Shown: positions 18,012 through 26,769 of the stretch, piece by piece
Layout: the number at the start of each line of letters is the position of its first letter
How positions within the stretch are numbered: position 1 is the first letter of the stretch
Source of the DNA: Pseudooceanicola nitratireducens
GTDB taxonomy: Bacteria; Pseudomonadota; Alphaproteobacteria; Rhodobacterales; Rhodobacteraceae
Length of the DNA: 64,000 nt
Assembly (NCBI RefSeq): GCF_900109195.1
Contig: NZ_FNZG01000001.1
Span: 930,001 to 994,000, forward strand
Reading direction: 5' to 3'
The notes under the pieces: generated by a model
The model's input: the letters and a program-made list of their open reading frames with translations, nothing else
The model's database searches: none
What the model was told of the DNA's origin: nothing
Position numbers and translations under genes: made by a program

Positions 18012-18036
18012 AACGGGGCCGTCAGACGGCCCCGTT
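18012..18036 (-). terminator. Attenuator hairpin between binding-protein and permease genes
   Basis: An 11-bp stem AACGGGGCCGT / ACGGCCCCGTT with a 3-base loop lies 10 bases after the binding-protein stop and 30 bases before the permease start. Only a short T run (GTTTCC) follows on the minus strand, so partial read-through is expected, giving excess binding protein. Confidence 0.65.
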
Positions 18037-18046
18037 CCTTATTGGA

Positions 18047-18781
18047 TTATTCGTAGGTCTGGGCTTCTTCGCCGAAGTATTCGACCAGCCACTTGTTCAG
18101 CGTGCCGTCAGCCTTCATCGAGGCGATGGCCTCGTCCAGCTTGGCCTTCAGCTCGGTGTCGCTTTCGCGCACGCCCAGGCCGATACCGCCGCCCAGCTGC
18201 ACCGCGTCGCTGACGAACATGAAGTCACCGTTGGATTCGTCCACGAAGGGCTTCAGGTAATCGGTGTCGGCGAAAACCGCATCCGCTTCGCCGTTCTGCA
18301 GCGCCGAGATGGTTTCGTCGGGCGTTGCGAATTCCACCAGGGTCGCGCCGGATTCGGCCACGTGACCGGCCTGGATCGTGCCAGTCTGTGCGGCGACCAC
18401 GGCGGTCTTGACGTCGATGTCATCGCTCATCGCGATGTAGGACGAGGTGGCGGGCGGGAAGTAGTTCTGGGTGAAGTCGATGACCTCGTCCCGCTCGTCC
18501 GTGATGGACATGCCGGCGATGATCACGTCGTAGTTGCCGGACACCAGGTTGGGGATGATCGAATCCCAGTCGTTGGTGACCCATTCGCAGGTCAGGTTGG
18601 CGCGTTTGCAGATCTCGTCGCCCACGACGCGTTCGTAGCCGGCCACTTCGCCGTTGTCGTCGATGAAGTTGAACGGAGGATAGGCGCCCTCGGTGCCCAG
18701 GCGCACGGTCATCGAATGGCTTTCCGCCAGGGCCATGCCAGCGGTCAGGACCAGTGCGGTCGAAAGCATCAGTTTTTTCAT
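18047..18781 (-). CDS. Periplasmic substrate-binding protein, polar amino acid family
   Basis: A protein of 244 residues. The signal peptide is clear: MKKLMLSTALVLTAGMALA, with cleavage after ALA. The mature protein carries the SBP family-3 signature TEGAYPPFNFIDDNGEVAGYERVVGDEIC and ITDERDEVIDFTQNYF. Two cysteines (in ICKRANLTCEW) probably form the usual disulfide. The start at 18781 is set by the signal peptide. The ligand cannot be read from the sequence; the operon suggests an amine or basic amino acid. Confidence 0.88.
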   Translation of the reverse strand: MKKLMLSTALVLTAGMALAESHSMTVRLGTEGAYPPFNFIDDNGEVAGYERVVGDEICKRANLTCEWVTNDWDSIIPNLVSGNYDVIIAGMSITDERDEVIDFTQNYFPPATSSYIAMSDDIDVKTAVVAAQTGTIQAGHVAESGATLVEFATPDETISALQNGEADAVFADTDYLKPFVDESNGDFMFVSDAVQLGGGIGLGVRESDTELKAKLDEAIASMKADGTLNKWLVEYFGEEAQTYE

Positions 18782-18960
18782 CTTTGTCTTCCCTATTGTT
18801 GCCGGGGCCCGTGGTTGCGGGCCCTTCGGTTTCGTCGCCGGTCTTGGCCGGCCATGACATGGTAGCCTTGGCATGAATTTCTGCCGTGGCAAGAGGCACT
18901 CGCCCGAAAATTGCGCAAAACACCTCTGACGACGCGTTAAGCAGCGGGCCGAAGCCGGGT

Positions 18961-19734
18961 TCAGGCGGCGCTGGTGGCCGAGAGGAAACCGCGCAGACGT
19001 TCGGACTTTGGCGCACCGAAAACCGCGTCGGGCGTGCCTTCTTCTTCGATCAGGCCCTGGTGAAGGAAAACCACCCGGTCCGAGACATCGGCGGCCATCT
19101 TCATGTCGTGGGTCACGATCAGCATGGTGCGCCCCTCGGCGGCCAGGTCCTTGATCACCTTGACCACTTCCTGTTCCAGCTCGGGGTCCAGCGCGCTGGT
19201 CGGTTCATCGAACAAAAGCGCCTCGGGCTCCATGCACAGGGCGCGGGCGATGGCGGCGCGCTGCTGCTGGCCACCCGAAAGCTGCGCGGGCCAGGCGTCG
19301 GCCTTGTCGCCGATGCCCACCTTGGCCAGGTAGTCGCGGGCCTTCGCCTCGACCTCTTTGCGGTCGCGGCCCAGCACGGTCAGCGGGGCCTCCATCACGT
19401 TTTGCAGGATCGTCATGTGGGACCACAGGTTGAACTGCTGGAACACCATCGACAGGTTCGTGCGGATGCGCAGCACCTGTTTCGGATCGCCCGGACGGCG
19501 CGCCATGCCCTGACCGCGCCAGTGAACGCCTTCGCCCTTGAACAGGATCTCGCCCTGCTGGCTGTCTTCCAGAAGGTTGGCGCAGCGCAGCAGCGTCGAC
19601 TTGCCCGAACCGGAGGACCCGATCAGCGAAACCACTTCGCCCTGCCGCGCCGTCAGGGACACGCCCTTCAGCACTTCCAGCGCGCCATAGCTTTTGTGTA
19701 GGTCGCGAATTTCGATGACGGCTTCGGTCTGCAC
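18961..19734 (-). CDS. ABC transporter ATP-binding protein, polar amino acid type
   Basis: A protein of 257 residues from a GTG start. Walker A GSSGSGKSTLLRCANLLE, Q-loop VFQQFNLWSH, signature LSGGQQQRAAIARAL, Walker B ALLFDEPTSALDPE and H-loop VTHDM are all intact. The start at 19734 (VQTEAVIEIRDLHKSYG) has AGGGGG upstream; any longer frame adds unrelated residues. First gene of the long minus-strand transport/gamma-glutamylation locus, about 180 bases before the binding protein. Confidence 0.9.
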   Translation of the reverse strand: MQTEAVIEIRDLHKSYGALEVLKGVSLTARQGEVVSLIGSSGSGKSTLLRCANLLEDSQQGEILFKGEGVHWRGQGMARRPGDPKQVLRIRTNLSMVFQQFNLWSHMTILQNVMEAPLTVLGRDRKEVEAKARDYLAKVGIGDKADAWPAQLSGGQQQRAAIARALCMEPEALLFDEPTSALDPELEQEVVKVIKDLAAEGRTMLIVTHDMKMAADVSDRVVFLHQGLIEEEGTPDAVFGAPKSERLRGFLSATSAA

Positions 19735-19855
19735 TGGACCCCCTGCAAGCTTCCCCGGATGATCGCCCAATAGGATGCAGAAACGCGCAAAATGCAACCT
19801 TTCTGGCTGATTTGGCCGCACTGACCCGACGCAAGCGTATCCTGACGCTGCTATT

Positions 19856-20635
19856 TCAGGCCGCGGTGGCGTCTTCGGGGGCCGGGGTGGGCACGTCCAG
19901 ATAGGCCTGCGCGGGCACATCGACCAGGTCGTGGATATGCAGGACCGCCCGGTCGCTGTCGGTCAGATCGCGCACGGCCGCAGCCACGGCCCGGCGCAGC
20001 AGCGCCACGGTCTCGGGCGGAGTGGTCGCGGCGGTGATCAGCGGCAGCCCCGGCGTCGGTTCGGTAGTGTCGATGATCTTCAGGGCATCCGCCCAACCGT
20101 CATAGGCCGAGATCATGCGCCAGGTCTGTGCGTCGATACAGGCGATATCAGCCCGCCCTTCCGCCACCGCGCGTGAAGCTTCGCGATGCGATCCGGTTTC
20201 CCTGGCCGAGGCAAAGAAGGTGCCCAGCCCGAAGGCGTGGTTCAGCATAGCCGCCCAGCCGGACTGGGACCGCAACTCGTTAAAGGCCATGCGCTTGTGC
20301 GGCCAGTGCTCTGGTCCGATCGCCTGGTCATCCGCCCGCACCACGATGTGGGACGCATAGTACCCCGGCGGACAACCCGGCAGCCGATAGTCCGGGACCG
20401 CTACGATCTGCACCTTGTCCTTCAGTCGCGCCCGGTAGGGCAGGCCGCAGGTCAGCGACAGGATCATCTGCGGATCCTCCCACTGTGCCCAAAGGTCGTC
20501 GCCTCGCGTCAGCGGCGGCAGGTCCAGCCCCTCCTGCGCCGCGTGATCCCGGATCAGCGCCCAGAAGGCATCATGCGCAGCGGCCGTTTCCGGCCGGTCG
20601 TACATCGGAAGCGATGCGATCATTCCCGCGCTCAT
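19856..20635 (-). CDS. PhnD-like phosphate/phosphonate binding-fold protein without signal peptide
   Basis: A protein of 259 residues from ATG at 20635 (overlapping the TerB gene stop by ATGA). The fold resembles the PhnD/SsuA-like type II binding proteins: IASLPMYDRPE start, SLTCGLPYRARL, VPDYRLPGCPPGYYASHIVVRADD, MAFNELRSQSGWAAMLNHAF, GRADIACIDAQTWRMI. No hydrophobic signal segment precedes it, so the product appears cytoplasmic, unlike transport PhnD. No phosphonate ABC genes are nearby. Its partner is a TerB-like protein. Role unknown. Confidence 0.75.
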   Translation of the reverse strand: MSAGMIASLPMYDRPETAAAHDAFWALIRDHAAQEGLDLPPLTRGDDLWAQWEDPQMILSLTCGLPYRARLKDKVQIVAVPDYRLPGCPPGYYASHIVVRADDQAIGPEHWPHKRMAFNELRSQSGWAAMLNHAFGLGTFFASARETGSHREASRAVAEGRADIACIDAQTWRMISAYDGWADALKIIDTTEPTPGLPLITAATTPPETVALLRRAVAAAVRDLTDSDRAVLHIHDLVDVPAQAYLDVPTPAPEDATAA

Positions 20636-21081
20636 CCCCAGGGGCTGCCCTTGCCGACCCGCAGCCGGGCGGCGTTGCTGTCCTGATCGGTCACCCCAAG
20701 CAGAGAGGCGGCCAGCCGCAGAAGCGCGTCCTCTTCCGGGTCGCGGCTGCCATCGGCCAGCACGACCTTCCACAGCGCCTCGATCACGCCCAGGCGGTCG
20801 TCATAAGCGACGCTGTCCTTGATCGCGCGGGTAAAGCGCACGGTGTCCGGCGCTTCGGCTTCCAGCGCCTCGGCACGGGTGGCCAGCGCCTCGGTTTCGG
20901 CAGAATCCAACTGGTAACGGGCGGCGATGATGCGCCGGATCTGGTTGCTTTCCGCGACGTCATACACGCCATCGCTCTTGGCGACACGCACCAGAAGGGC
21001 GGTCAGCGCAAGCTGGGCGTCCAGATCGGTCAGCGGGGCGGGGTCGGGGCGGACGAGCCGCGTTAGGAAATCGGCAAACAT
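20632..21081 (-). CDS. TerB-family tellurite-resistance-like protein
   Basis: A protein of 149 residues. The TerB/DjlA-like helical domain is recognisable: LALTALLVRVAKSDGVYDVAESNQIRRII and LWKVVLADGSRDPEEDALLRLAASLLGV, two acidic metal-binding-like DG repeats. Such proteins are widespread and not proof of tellurite resistance. It is coupled by a 4-base overlap to the PhnD-like gene, and both are divergent from the gene at 21346. Confidence 0.85.
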   Translation of the reverse strand: MFADFLTRLVRPDPAPLTDLDAQLALTALLVRVAKSDGVYDVAESNQIRRIIAARYQLDSAETEALATRAEALEAEAPDTVRFTRAIKDSVAYDDRLGVIEALWKVVLADGSRDPEEDALLRLAASLLGVTDQDSNAARLRVGKGSPWG

Positions 21082-21345
21082 TTCTGGGATATAAGAAATT
21101 CAAGCGCGCCCGCCAATGGGCAAGATGGCCTGATGCCCGGAAAGTGAGGTGGCGAGATAGTCAAATTTAATGCATTTAATAGCTCTCGGTTAAGCTGTTT
21201 AATTGCATAGCTGTATACTGGATATAAATTAAATGCACCTTAAGGTTGTCGGGACAAATTTTCGCCTTAATCCGATGGTTGTGTGAGTTATCGGCATACC
21301 GCCGTTTCGAAAACACAATAACCCCCGAACGGGAAGGTCGAGCGC
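21082..21345. other. AT-rich intergenic region, promoter zone of divergent genes
   Basis: A 264-base gap with an AT-rich core (about 21160-21245) unlike the surrounding GC-rich DNA. TTTAATGCATTT (21167-21178) and AAATTAAATGCACCTTAA are similar TTAA-TGCA words about 50 bases apart. No coding frame is convincing. The region probably holds promoters for the TerB pair (minus) and the 178-residue protein (plus). Confidence 0.45.
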
Positions 21346-21882
21346 ATGCTGGCAATTGTTCACAAAGATTGGGTCGCGATGCCCGCAGACCGTCAGGTGA
21401 CGGTTCTGAAGAAGCTCAAACCCGAAATGTTATGTAGTTTCGTCCGCCGCATCGATCCGCTGACGACGGATGTATCGGTTCTACGCTGGATTGCAGCGCG
21501 ACAGGAAATCGATCTGGCGACGGCACTGACGTTGTTCTTCAACTTCAATCCCAGGAAGCTGACGGCACAGCGGGCCGACAAGACCTCGGACGATATGCGC
21601 AACTATTGCTCTGTCATGGATGTTCTGTGCCAGCGCATCAATTGCGGTTTCTACATTCCCATGGCTTCCCGCGCGATGGACGACCCGGCGATGCTGCGCG
21701 CCTGGCTGGATCAGCAAGCGGCCACGCAACGCAACGGCCATCAGCTGCGCTGGACCCTCTCCGCCAAGATCCTTGAGCCGATGTTGCAGGGCGGCAAACC
21801 CGGGTTGCGTCCGACCAAGGCACGCCCCGGCCTGATCCAGGGTCTGTTCACGCCGCTTTTCGTTGCGAACCGCACACAATAA
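21346..21882 (+). CDS. Hypothetical protein, possibly DUF4274-like
   Basis: A protein of 178 residues. The segment VLRWIAARQEIDLATALTLFFNFNPRKL resembles DUF4274, a short domain that usually reads as W.A..p.cD.atAl..fw...P; this is a tentative match by eye. The rest includes a cysteine-bearing stretch (NYCSVMDVLCQRINCGFYIP) and a basic C-terminus. No signal peptide or membrane segment. Monocistronic behind an AT-rich promoter region and followed by a hairpin. Function unknown. Confidence 0.6.
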   Translation: MLAIVHKDWVAMPADRQVTVLKKLKPEMLCSFVRRIDPLTTDVSVLRWIAARQEIDLATALTLFFNFNPRKLTAQRADKTSDDMRNYCSVMDVLCQRINCGFYIPMASRAMDDPAMLRAWLDQQAATQRNGHQLRWTLSAKILEPMLQGGKPGLRPTKARPGLIQGLFTPLFVANRTQ

Positions 21883-21979
21883 TCGGTCAGGGGCAGGGCT
21901 GCCCCCGACCGTCTGAAGCCGACCTTCCGACACGGACCCGCCGAAAGGCACTGCGGGACAGATGATCCCCGCAAACAGA

Positions 21980-22001
21980 AACAGGCCCCGTAGGGCCTGT
22001 T
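21980..22001. terminator. Bidirectional terminator between convergent genes
   Basis: A 9-bp stem AACAGGCCC / GGGCCTGTT (21980-21988 with 21993-22001), CGTA loop. On the minus strand it is followed by TCTGTTT and serves pyrG; on the plus strand it ends the gene at 21346-21882. Confidence 0.8.
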
Positions 22002-22024
22002 TGTCGTGTTGGTTCTGTGCTGGC

Positions 22025-23668
22025 TTAGACCAGGCGCGAGACTTCTTTTGCGGCGCGCACGAAATCCTTGAACAGCGGATGTGGATCGAAGGGCTTCGAC
22101 TTCAGCTCGGGGTGGAACTGCACGCCGATGAACCAGGGGTGGTCCTTGACCTCGACGATCTCGGGCAGGCGGCCGTCTGGCGACATCCCCGAGAATTGCA
22201 GACCGCATTCTTCCAGCTTGTCGCGATAGGCCACGTCGACCTCGTAGCGGTGGCGATGGCGTTCCTCGATCGTGGTATCGCCGTAAACCTGCGCGACCTT
22301 GGACCCTTCGGCCAGCGACGCGGTATAGGCCCCAAGGCGCATGGTGCCGCCCTTGTCGTCACCCACGGACCGCTTCACCTGATGGTTGCCCTGCACCCAT
22401 TCCTTGAGGTGATAAACCACCGGTTCGAAACGCTTTTCACCGGCTTCATGGTCGAATTCCTCGGACCCTGCGTCGGACAGGCCGGCCAGGTTCCGCGCCG
22501 CTTCGATCACCGCCATCTGCATGCCAAGGCAGATCCCGAGATAGGGGATCTTGCGCGTGCGGGCGAATTCCGCCGCCTTGATCTTGCCCTCGGTGCCGCG
22601 TTCGCCAAAGCCGCCAGGCACGAGGATCGCGTGATAGCCCTCCAGATGCGGCGCGGCGTCGTCCTTGTCAAAGACCTCGGCATCGACCCATTCGACATTC
22701 ACCTTGATCCGGTTGGCCATGCCGCCGTGGATCAGCGCTTCTTTGATCGATTTGTAGGCGTCTTCCAGCTGGGTGTACTTGCCCACGACCGCGATATTGA
22801 CCGAGCCGTCGGTGTTGTGGATGCGGTCGGACACATCCTGCCAGACGGTCAGGTCGGGACGCGGGGCGGGGGCGATCTGGAAGGCATCCAGAACCGCCTG
22901 GTCCAGGCCCTCGCGGTGATAGGCCAGCGGGGCCTCGTAGATCGATTTCAGGTCATAGGCGGCGATCACCGACTCGGGGCGGACGTTGCAGAACAGCGCC
23001 AGCTTTTCGCGTTCCTTGTCGGGAATCGGCTGTTCCGAGCGGCAGACCAGGATGTCCGGCTGCAGCCCGATCGAGCGCAGCTCCTTCACCGAGTGCTGGG
23101 TCGGCTTGGTCTTCAGCTCTCCACTTGCCGCCAGCCAGGGCAGCAGCGTCAGATGCATGAAGATGCACTGCCCGCGCGGCTTGTCCTGGGCGAACTGGCG
23201 GATGGCTTCAAAGAAGGGCAGGCCTTCGATGTCGCCGACCGTGCCGCCGATCTCGCAGAGCATGAAATCGACCTCTTCATCCCCGATGTTGATGAAGTCC
23301 TTGATTTCATTGGTGACGTGAGGGATCACCTGAATGGTCTTGCCCAGGTAGTCGCCCCGCCGTTCCTTTTCCAGCACGTTGGAATAGACCCGGCCCGAGG
23401 AAATCGAATCCGTCTGCCGCGCCGCCACGCCGGTGAAGCGTTCGTAGTGGCCCAGGTCGAGGTCGGTTTCGGCACCATCGTCGGTCACGAAGACTTCGCC
23501 ATGTTCGAAGGGCGACATCGTGCCGGGGTCGACGTTCAGGTAAGGATCCAGCTTGCGCAGGCGAACGGAATAGCCACGGGCCTGAAGCAGCGCGCCAAGC
23601 GCCGCCGAGGCCAGACCTTTCCCAAGGGACGACACAACGCCGCCCGTGATGAAAATGTACCTCGCCAT
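22025..23668 (-). CDS. pyrG: CTP synthase
   Basis: A protein of 547 residues that aminates UTP to CTP with glutamine. The N-terminal synthetase domain starts [33 protein letters not shown] and contains [40 protein letters not shown]. The C-terminal glutamine amidotransferase has [16 protein letters not shown] with the nucleophilic cysteine and [14 protein letters not shown]. The start at 23668 matches the family; an earlier in-frame ATG lengthens it by 26 unrelated residues. Monocistronic, in convergent orientation to 21346-21882. secG lies 170 bases upstream on the same strand. Confidence 0.97.
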   Translation of the reverse strand: MARYIFITGGVVSSLGKGLASAALGALLQARGYSVRLRKLDPYLNVDPGTMSPFEHGEVFVTDDGAETDLDLGHYERFTGVAARQTDSISSGRVYSNVLEKERRGDYLGKTIQVIPHVTNEIKDFINIGDEEVDFMLCEIGGTVGDIEGLPFFEAIRQFAQDKPRGQCIFMHLTLLPWLAASGELKTKPTQHSVKELRSIGLQPDILVCRSEQPIPDKEREKLALFCNVRPESVIAAYDLKSIYEAPLAYHREGLDQAVLDAFQIAPAPRPDLTVWQDVSDRIHNTDGSVNIAVVGKYTQLEDAYKSIKEALIHGGMANRIKVNVEWVDAEVFDKDDAAPHLEGYHAILVPGGFGERGTEGKIKAAEFARTRKIPYLGICLGMQMAVIEAARNLAGLSDAGSEEFDHEAGEKRFEPVVYHLKEWVQGNHQVKRSVGDDKGGTMRLGAYTASLAEGSKVAQVYGDTTIEERHRHRYEVDVAYRDKLEECGLQFSGMSPDGRLPEIVEVKDHPWFIGVQFHPELKSKPFDPHPLFKDFVRAAKEVSRLV

Positions 23669-23838
23669 GTGCGAAAGCTCCCGTGAAATCTGGTGCGAAT
23701 GAACGCAAATCTGATCAGATTGCGTGCCAAAGCAACGCATCATCACGGGGTTTAAGCCCTAACAGATTCGCGACGGATTGTCTATGCGCACCGCAAGATG
23801 ATGTTAACCTTGCGATGCGATACTCAAGGGGTGGTGGA

Positions 23839-24207
23839 TCAGTCCGCGGACGGCGTCAGCGTGCCGCCAGTCGTGGGCGACGGGGGCAGAAGCGACCCGC
23901 CACCCGGCAGGGCCGGAGCCTCTTCGCCGGTGCTTTCCGTGGCTGCGCCGCCGGGCGTCAGACGGTCAAGGACCGAGGCATCGGCCGATTTTTCCGCCGC
24001 CACGATGGTCAGCGCGATCGAGGTGCCGATGAAGGCTGCCGCCAGGAACCAGGTCACCTTGCTCAGGGCCGTTGCGGCCGAGCGGCCCGACATGGCCCCG
24101 CCGCCACCGCCCATGCCCAGGCCACCGCCCTCGGACCGCTGCAGCAGCACCGAGACGATCAGCGCAAGCGCCAGAAGCAGGTGGACGATCAGGACGACAT
24201 TTTCCAT
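23839..24207 (-). CDS. secG: Preprotein translocase subunit SecG
   Basis: A protein of 122 residues. Two membrane helices (VVLIVHLLLALALIVSVLLQ and WFLAAAFIGTSIALTIVAA) flank the conserved QRSEGGGLGMGGGGGAMSGRSAATALSKVTW loop. An alphaproteobacterial low-complexity Pro/Gly-rich tail follows. Part of the SecYEG inner-membrane channel. Encoded upstream of pyrG on the same strand, an arrangement common in alphaproteobacteria. Confidence 0.93.
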   Translation of the reverse strand: MENVVLIVHLLLALALIVSVLLQRSEGGGLGMGGGGGAMSGRSAATALSKVTWFLAAAFIGTSIALTIVAAEKSADASVLDRLTPGGAATESTGEEAPALPGGGSLLPPSPTTGGTLTPSAD

Positions 24208-24374
24208 TTGGGCGGGCCTATCGGTTATGTTCGGCAGTCAAAGGGCACGGCACCGGAAAACCTCCGGCGCGGGCTTCGCGGCTAGATAGGCGTTTCACGT
24301 CCGGGCCGCAAGGCTTTTGCCAAGATGCTTGCCCCGCCGTCGTATTGGCGGTGTCGCCTGAGCGGGCGGGCGCG

Positions 24375-24770
24375 TCATTCATCCACGTCATCCACATCGG
24401 CCTGGCCAGAGAGCTTGCGTCGAACCAGGCTCCAGCTCAGGCCGATGCCAAGGACCAGCGACAGCGCCAGGATGCCAAGCCAGGTGTTCACCCCGGGATT
24501 GGACAGCCGCACGACCCCGAAATCCACCAGAACCCAGATCAGCGCCCCGAAGACCGCGGCAACCAGCCCCATGCCAAAGGGCCCGATCGAGCGCAGCGTG
24601 GCCCGAAGGTAGATCACGTAGCCCACGAAAAGCAGCAGGCCAAGCAAAACGGCCAGGGGCATCTGCTGAGGCCAGGTCTGTCCGACCCAGGCGGTATAGT
24701 TCCAGTCGGTCGGATTATAGGTGGCGGCGATCAGCAGGAAGGCCGCGCTCCATCGCAGTATGAATCCCAT
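24375..24770 (-). CDS. Small four-helix membrane protein, DUF6524-like
   Basis: A protein of 131 residues with four hydrophobic segments: ILRWSAAFLLIAATYNPT, LAVLLGLLLFVGYVIYL, FGMGLVAAVFGALIWVLV and WLGILALSLVLGIGLSW. The YNPTDWNY and YLRATLRSIGPFGM elements and the acidic end VDDVDE match a small Rhodobacterales family I recall as DUF6524. The start at 24770 is chosen over 24776 because the AAGGAAG ribosome-binding site would abut the earlier ATG. Function unknown. Confidence 0.75.
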   Translation of the reverse strand: MGFILRWSAAFLLIAATYNPTDWNYTAWVGQTWPQQMPLAVLLGLLLFVGYVIYLRATLRSIGPFGMGLVAAVFGALIWVLVDFGVVRLSNPGVNTWLGILALSLVLGIGLSWSLVRRKLSGQADVDDVDE

Positions 24771-24902
24771 CTTCATCTTCCTTGCCGGATCGTGTCTGTC
24801 CTTCATCTGCCGGATGAGGTTCGCTCTGTCCAGCGTTGGAACTTTGGGCGGATTGACCCGCGACGCCCTGCCGATACGGGGCGCGCCTGTGGCAAAGGCG
24901 CA

Positions 24903-25012
24903 CGGGGGGCTCGCCCCCCGAACGGGTCAAATGCCAGGGCATTTGACCCGACCCCCGAGGATATTTGGAAAAACCAAAGAGAGGGGGGCGCGAAAATCGG
25001 GTTTCGCCCCCC
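24903..25012. repeat. Hairpin cluster with second copy of the Roseobacter-type intergenic motif
   Basis: Three strong inverted repeats are packed in 110 bases: CGGGGGGC/GCCCCCCG (24903-24920), CGGGTCAAATGC/GCATTTGACCCG with a CAGG loop (24923-24950), and GGGGGGCG...CGCCCCCC (24983-25012). Between the last two lies GAGGATATTTGGAAAAACCA followed by AAGAGAGG (24956-24985), itself able to fold as TTTGG-AAAAA-CCAAA. The block lies between divergent genes, 52 bases before purA. Confidence 0.6.
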
Positions 25013-25063
25013 GGTTGCTTTGGCTAAAAGGACGCCGTTTGGACCCGAGCCGGAGGAAGTGCC

Positions 25064-26356
25064 ATGGCCAATGTCGTTGTTGTCGGAGCCCAGTGGGGTG
25101 ACGAAGGAAAAGGCAAGATCGTCGACTGGCTGTCGGAGCGCGCCGATGTGGTCGTCCGATTCCAGGGGGGGCACAACGCCGGCCACACCCTTGTGATCGA
25201 TGGCAAGGTCTACAAGCTGCACGCGCTGCCCTCGGGCGTGGTGCGTGGCGGCAAGCTGTCGGTGATCGGCAATGGTGTCGTGCTGGACCCCTGGCACCTG
25301 ATGAAAGAGATCGCGACCGTGCGCGAGCAGGGCGTGGAGATCACCCCCGCGACGTTGATGATCGCCGAGAACACCCCGCTGATCCTGCCGATCCATGGTG
25401 AGCTGGACCGTGGTCGCGAGTCGCAGAGCGCGGTCGCCAAGATCGGGACCACCGGCCGGGGCATCGGCCCCTGCTATGAAGACAAGGTCGGCCGCCGCGC
25501 CATCCGCGTCGCGGACCTGGCCGATGAAGCCACGCTTGAGGCCCGCGTCGACCGCCTGCTGGTGCACCACAATGCCCTGCGCCACGGCCTGGGGCTTGAG
25601 CCCGTCGATCGCGACGCGCTCATCGCCCAGCTGAAGGAGATCGCGCCCGAGATCCTGCCCTTTGCCGCGCCGGTCTGGAAGGTGATGAACGACAAGCGCA
25701 AGGCCGGGAAACGGATCCTGTTCGAAGGGGCCCAGGGCGCGCTTCTGGACATCGATTTCGGCACCTATCCCTTTGTGACCTCGTCCAACGTGATCGCCGG
25801 CCAAGCGGCCACCGGTGTGGGTATCGGCCCCGGCGCGGTCGATTTCGTCCTGGGCATCGTCAAGGCCTATACCACCCGTGTCGGCGAAGGCCCGTTCCCG
25901 ACCGAGCTGCACGACGACGACGGCGAACGGTTGGGCACCCGTGGGCATGAGTTTGGCACCACCACCGGCCGCAAGCGCCGCTGTGGCTGGTTCGACGCGG
26001 CCCTGCTGCGCCAGACCTGCGCCACCAGCGGGGTCAACGGCATCGCCCTGACCAAGCTGGACGTGCTGGACGGCTTCGAGACGCTGAAGATCTGCGTCGG
26101 CTATGACCTGGATGGCGAGCGTCTGGATTACCTGCCGACCGCTGCCGACCAGCAGGCGCGCTGCACCCCGATCTACGAAGAGATGCCGGGCTGGAGCGAG
26201 TCGACCGAAGGCGCACGCAGCTGGGCCGAGCTTCCGGCGAACGCGATCAAATACGTCCGCCGCGTCGAAGAGCTGATCGAATGCCCGGTTGCGCTTCTGT
26301 CGACCTCGCCCGAGCGGGAAGACACCATCCTGGTCACCGATCCCTTCTCGGATTGA
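25064..26356 (+). CDS. purA: Adenylosuccinate synthase
   Basis: A protein of 430 residues, joining IMP and aspartate with GTP in AMP synthesis. The start is the classic [26 protein letters not shown]-loop. Also present are [68 protein letters not shown], and C-terminal [16 protein letters not shown]. The upstream GGAGG places the start at 25064. The gene appears monocistronic; a GC-rich hairpin without T run (26364-26390) follows. Confidence 0.97.
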   Translation: MANVVVVGAQWGDEGKGKIVDWLSERADVVVRFQGGHNAGHTLVIDGKVYKLHALPSGVVRGGKLSVIGNGVVLDPWHLMKEIATVREQGVEITPATLMIAENTPLILPIHGELDRGRESQSAVAKIGTTGRGIGPCYEDKVGRRAIRVADLADEATLEARVDRLLVHHNALRHGLGLEPVDRDALIAQLKEIAPEILPFAAPVWKVMNDKRKAGKRILFEGAQGALLDIDFGTYPFVTSSNVIAGQAATGVGIGPGAVDFVLGIVKAYTTRVGEGPFPTELHDDDGERLGTRGHEFGTTTGRKRRCGWFDAALLRQTCATSGVNGIALTKLDVLDGFETLKICVGYDLDGERLDYLPTAADQQARCTPIYEEMPGWSESTEGARSWAELPANAIKYVRRVEELIECPVALLSTSPEREDTILVTDPFSD

Positions 26357-26440
26357 TCGTTGATGGCTGGCCCCTTTCCGGGGCCGGCCAGATCGCCGCA
26401 TACTTTGCTGGCGTGGCCCCCAAGAGCTGAGGACAAGACA

Positions 26441-26677
26441 ATGAGCGCACCGAAGAAAGGCCTGAGCCACAAGGCAAAACGCCGCTGGTCGCTGGTCATC
26501 CTGCTGGTTGGCCTGCCGCTGTACATCGTGCTGGCGGTCAGCCTCGTGAACCTGTTTGAACGCCCCTCGATCCTGGTCGAACTGGCGATCTACATCGGTC
26601 TTGGCGTGCTTTGGGCGCTGCCCTTCAAGTTCGTCTTCAAGGGCGTCGGCCAGGCCGATCCCGACGCGCAGGACTGA
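26441..26677 (+). CDS. DUF2842 small membrane protein
   Basis: A protein of 78 residues. A basic N-terminus (MSAPKKGLSHKAKRRWS) precedes two membrane helices, LVILLVGLPLYIVLAVSLV and LVELAIYIGLGVLWALPF, with KFVFKGVGQADPDAQD at the end. I recognise it as DUF2842, a family near-universal in Rhodobacterales and other alphaproteobacteria; function unknown. The start is set by the family's length; an upstream in-frame ATG would add a proline-rich leader. Confidence 0.85.
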   Translation: MSAPKKGLSHKAKRRWSLVILLVGLPLYIVLAVSLVNLFERPSILVELAIYIGLGVLWALPFKFVFKGVGQADPDAQD

Positions 26678-26769
26678 TCGCGCCTGCGTCTTTGACACCT
26701 GCCGAAATTGCGGGCGCATAGACTGTCTTGCAGGACGAAAACTTGCCTTTCCGGGTGGTTATCTGTCAG

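Noticed and set aside
19856-20635. Phosphonate ABC transporter binding protein.
   Set aside because: No signal peptide and no phosphonate transport or lyase genes nearby.
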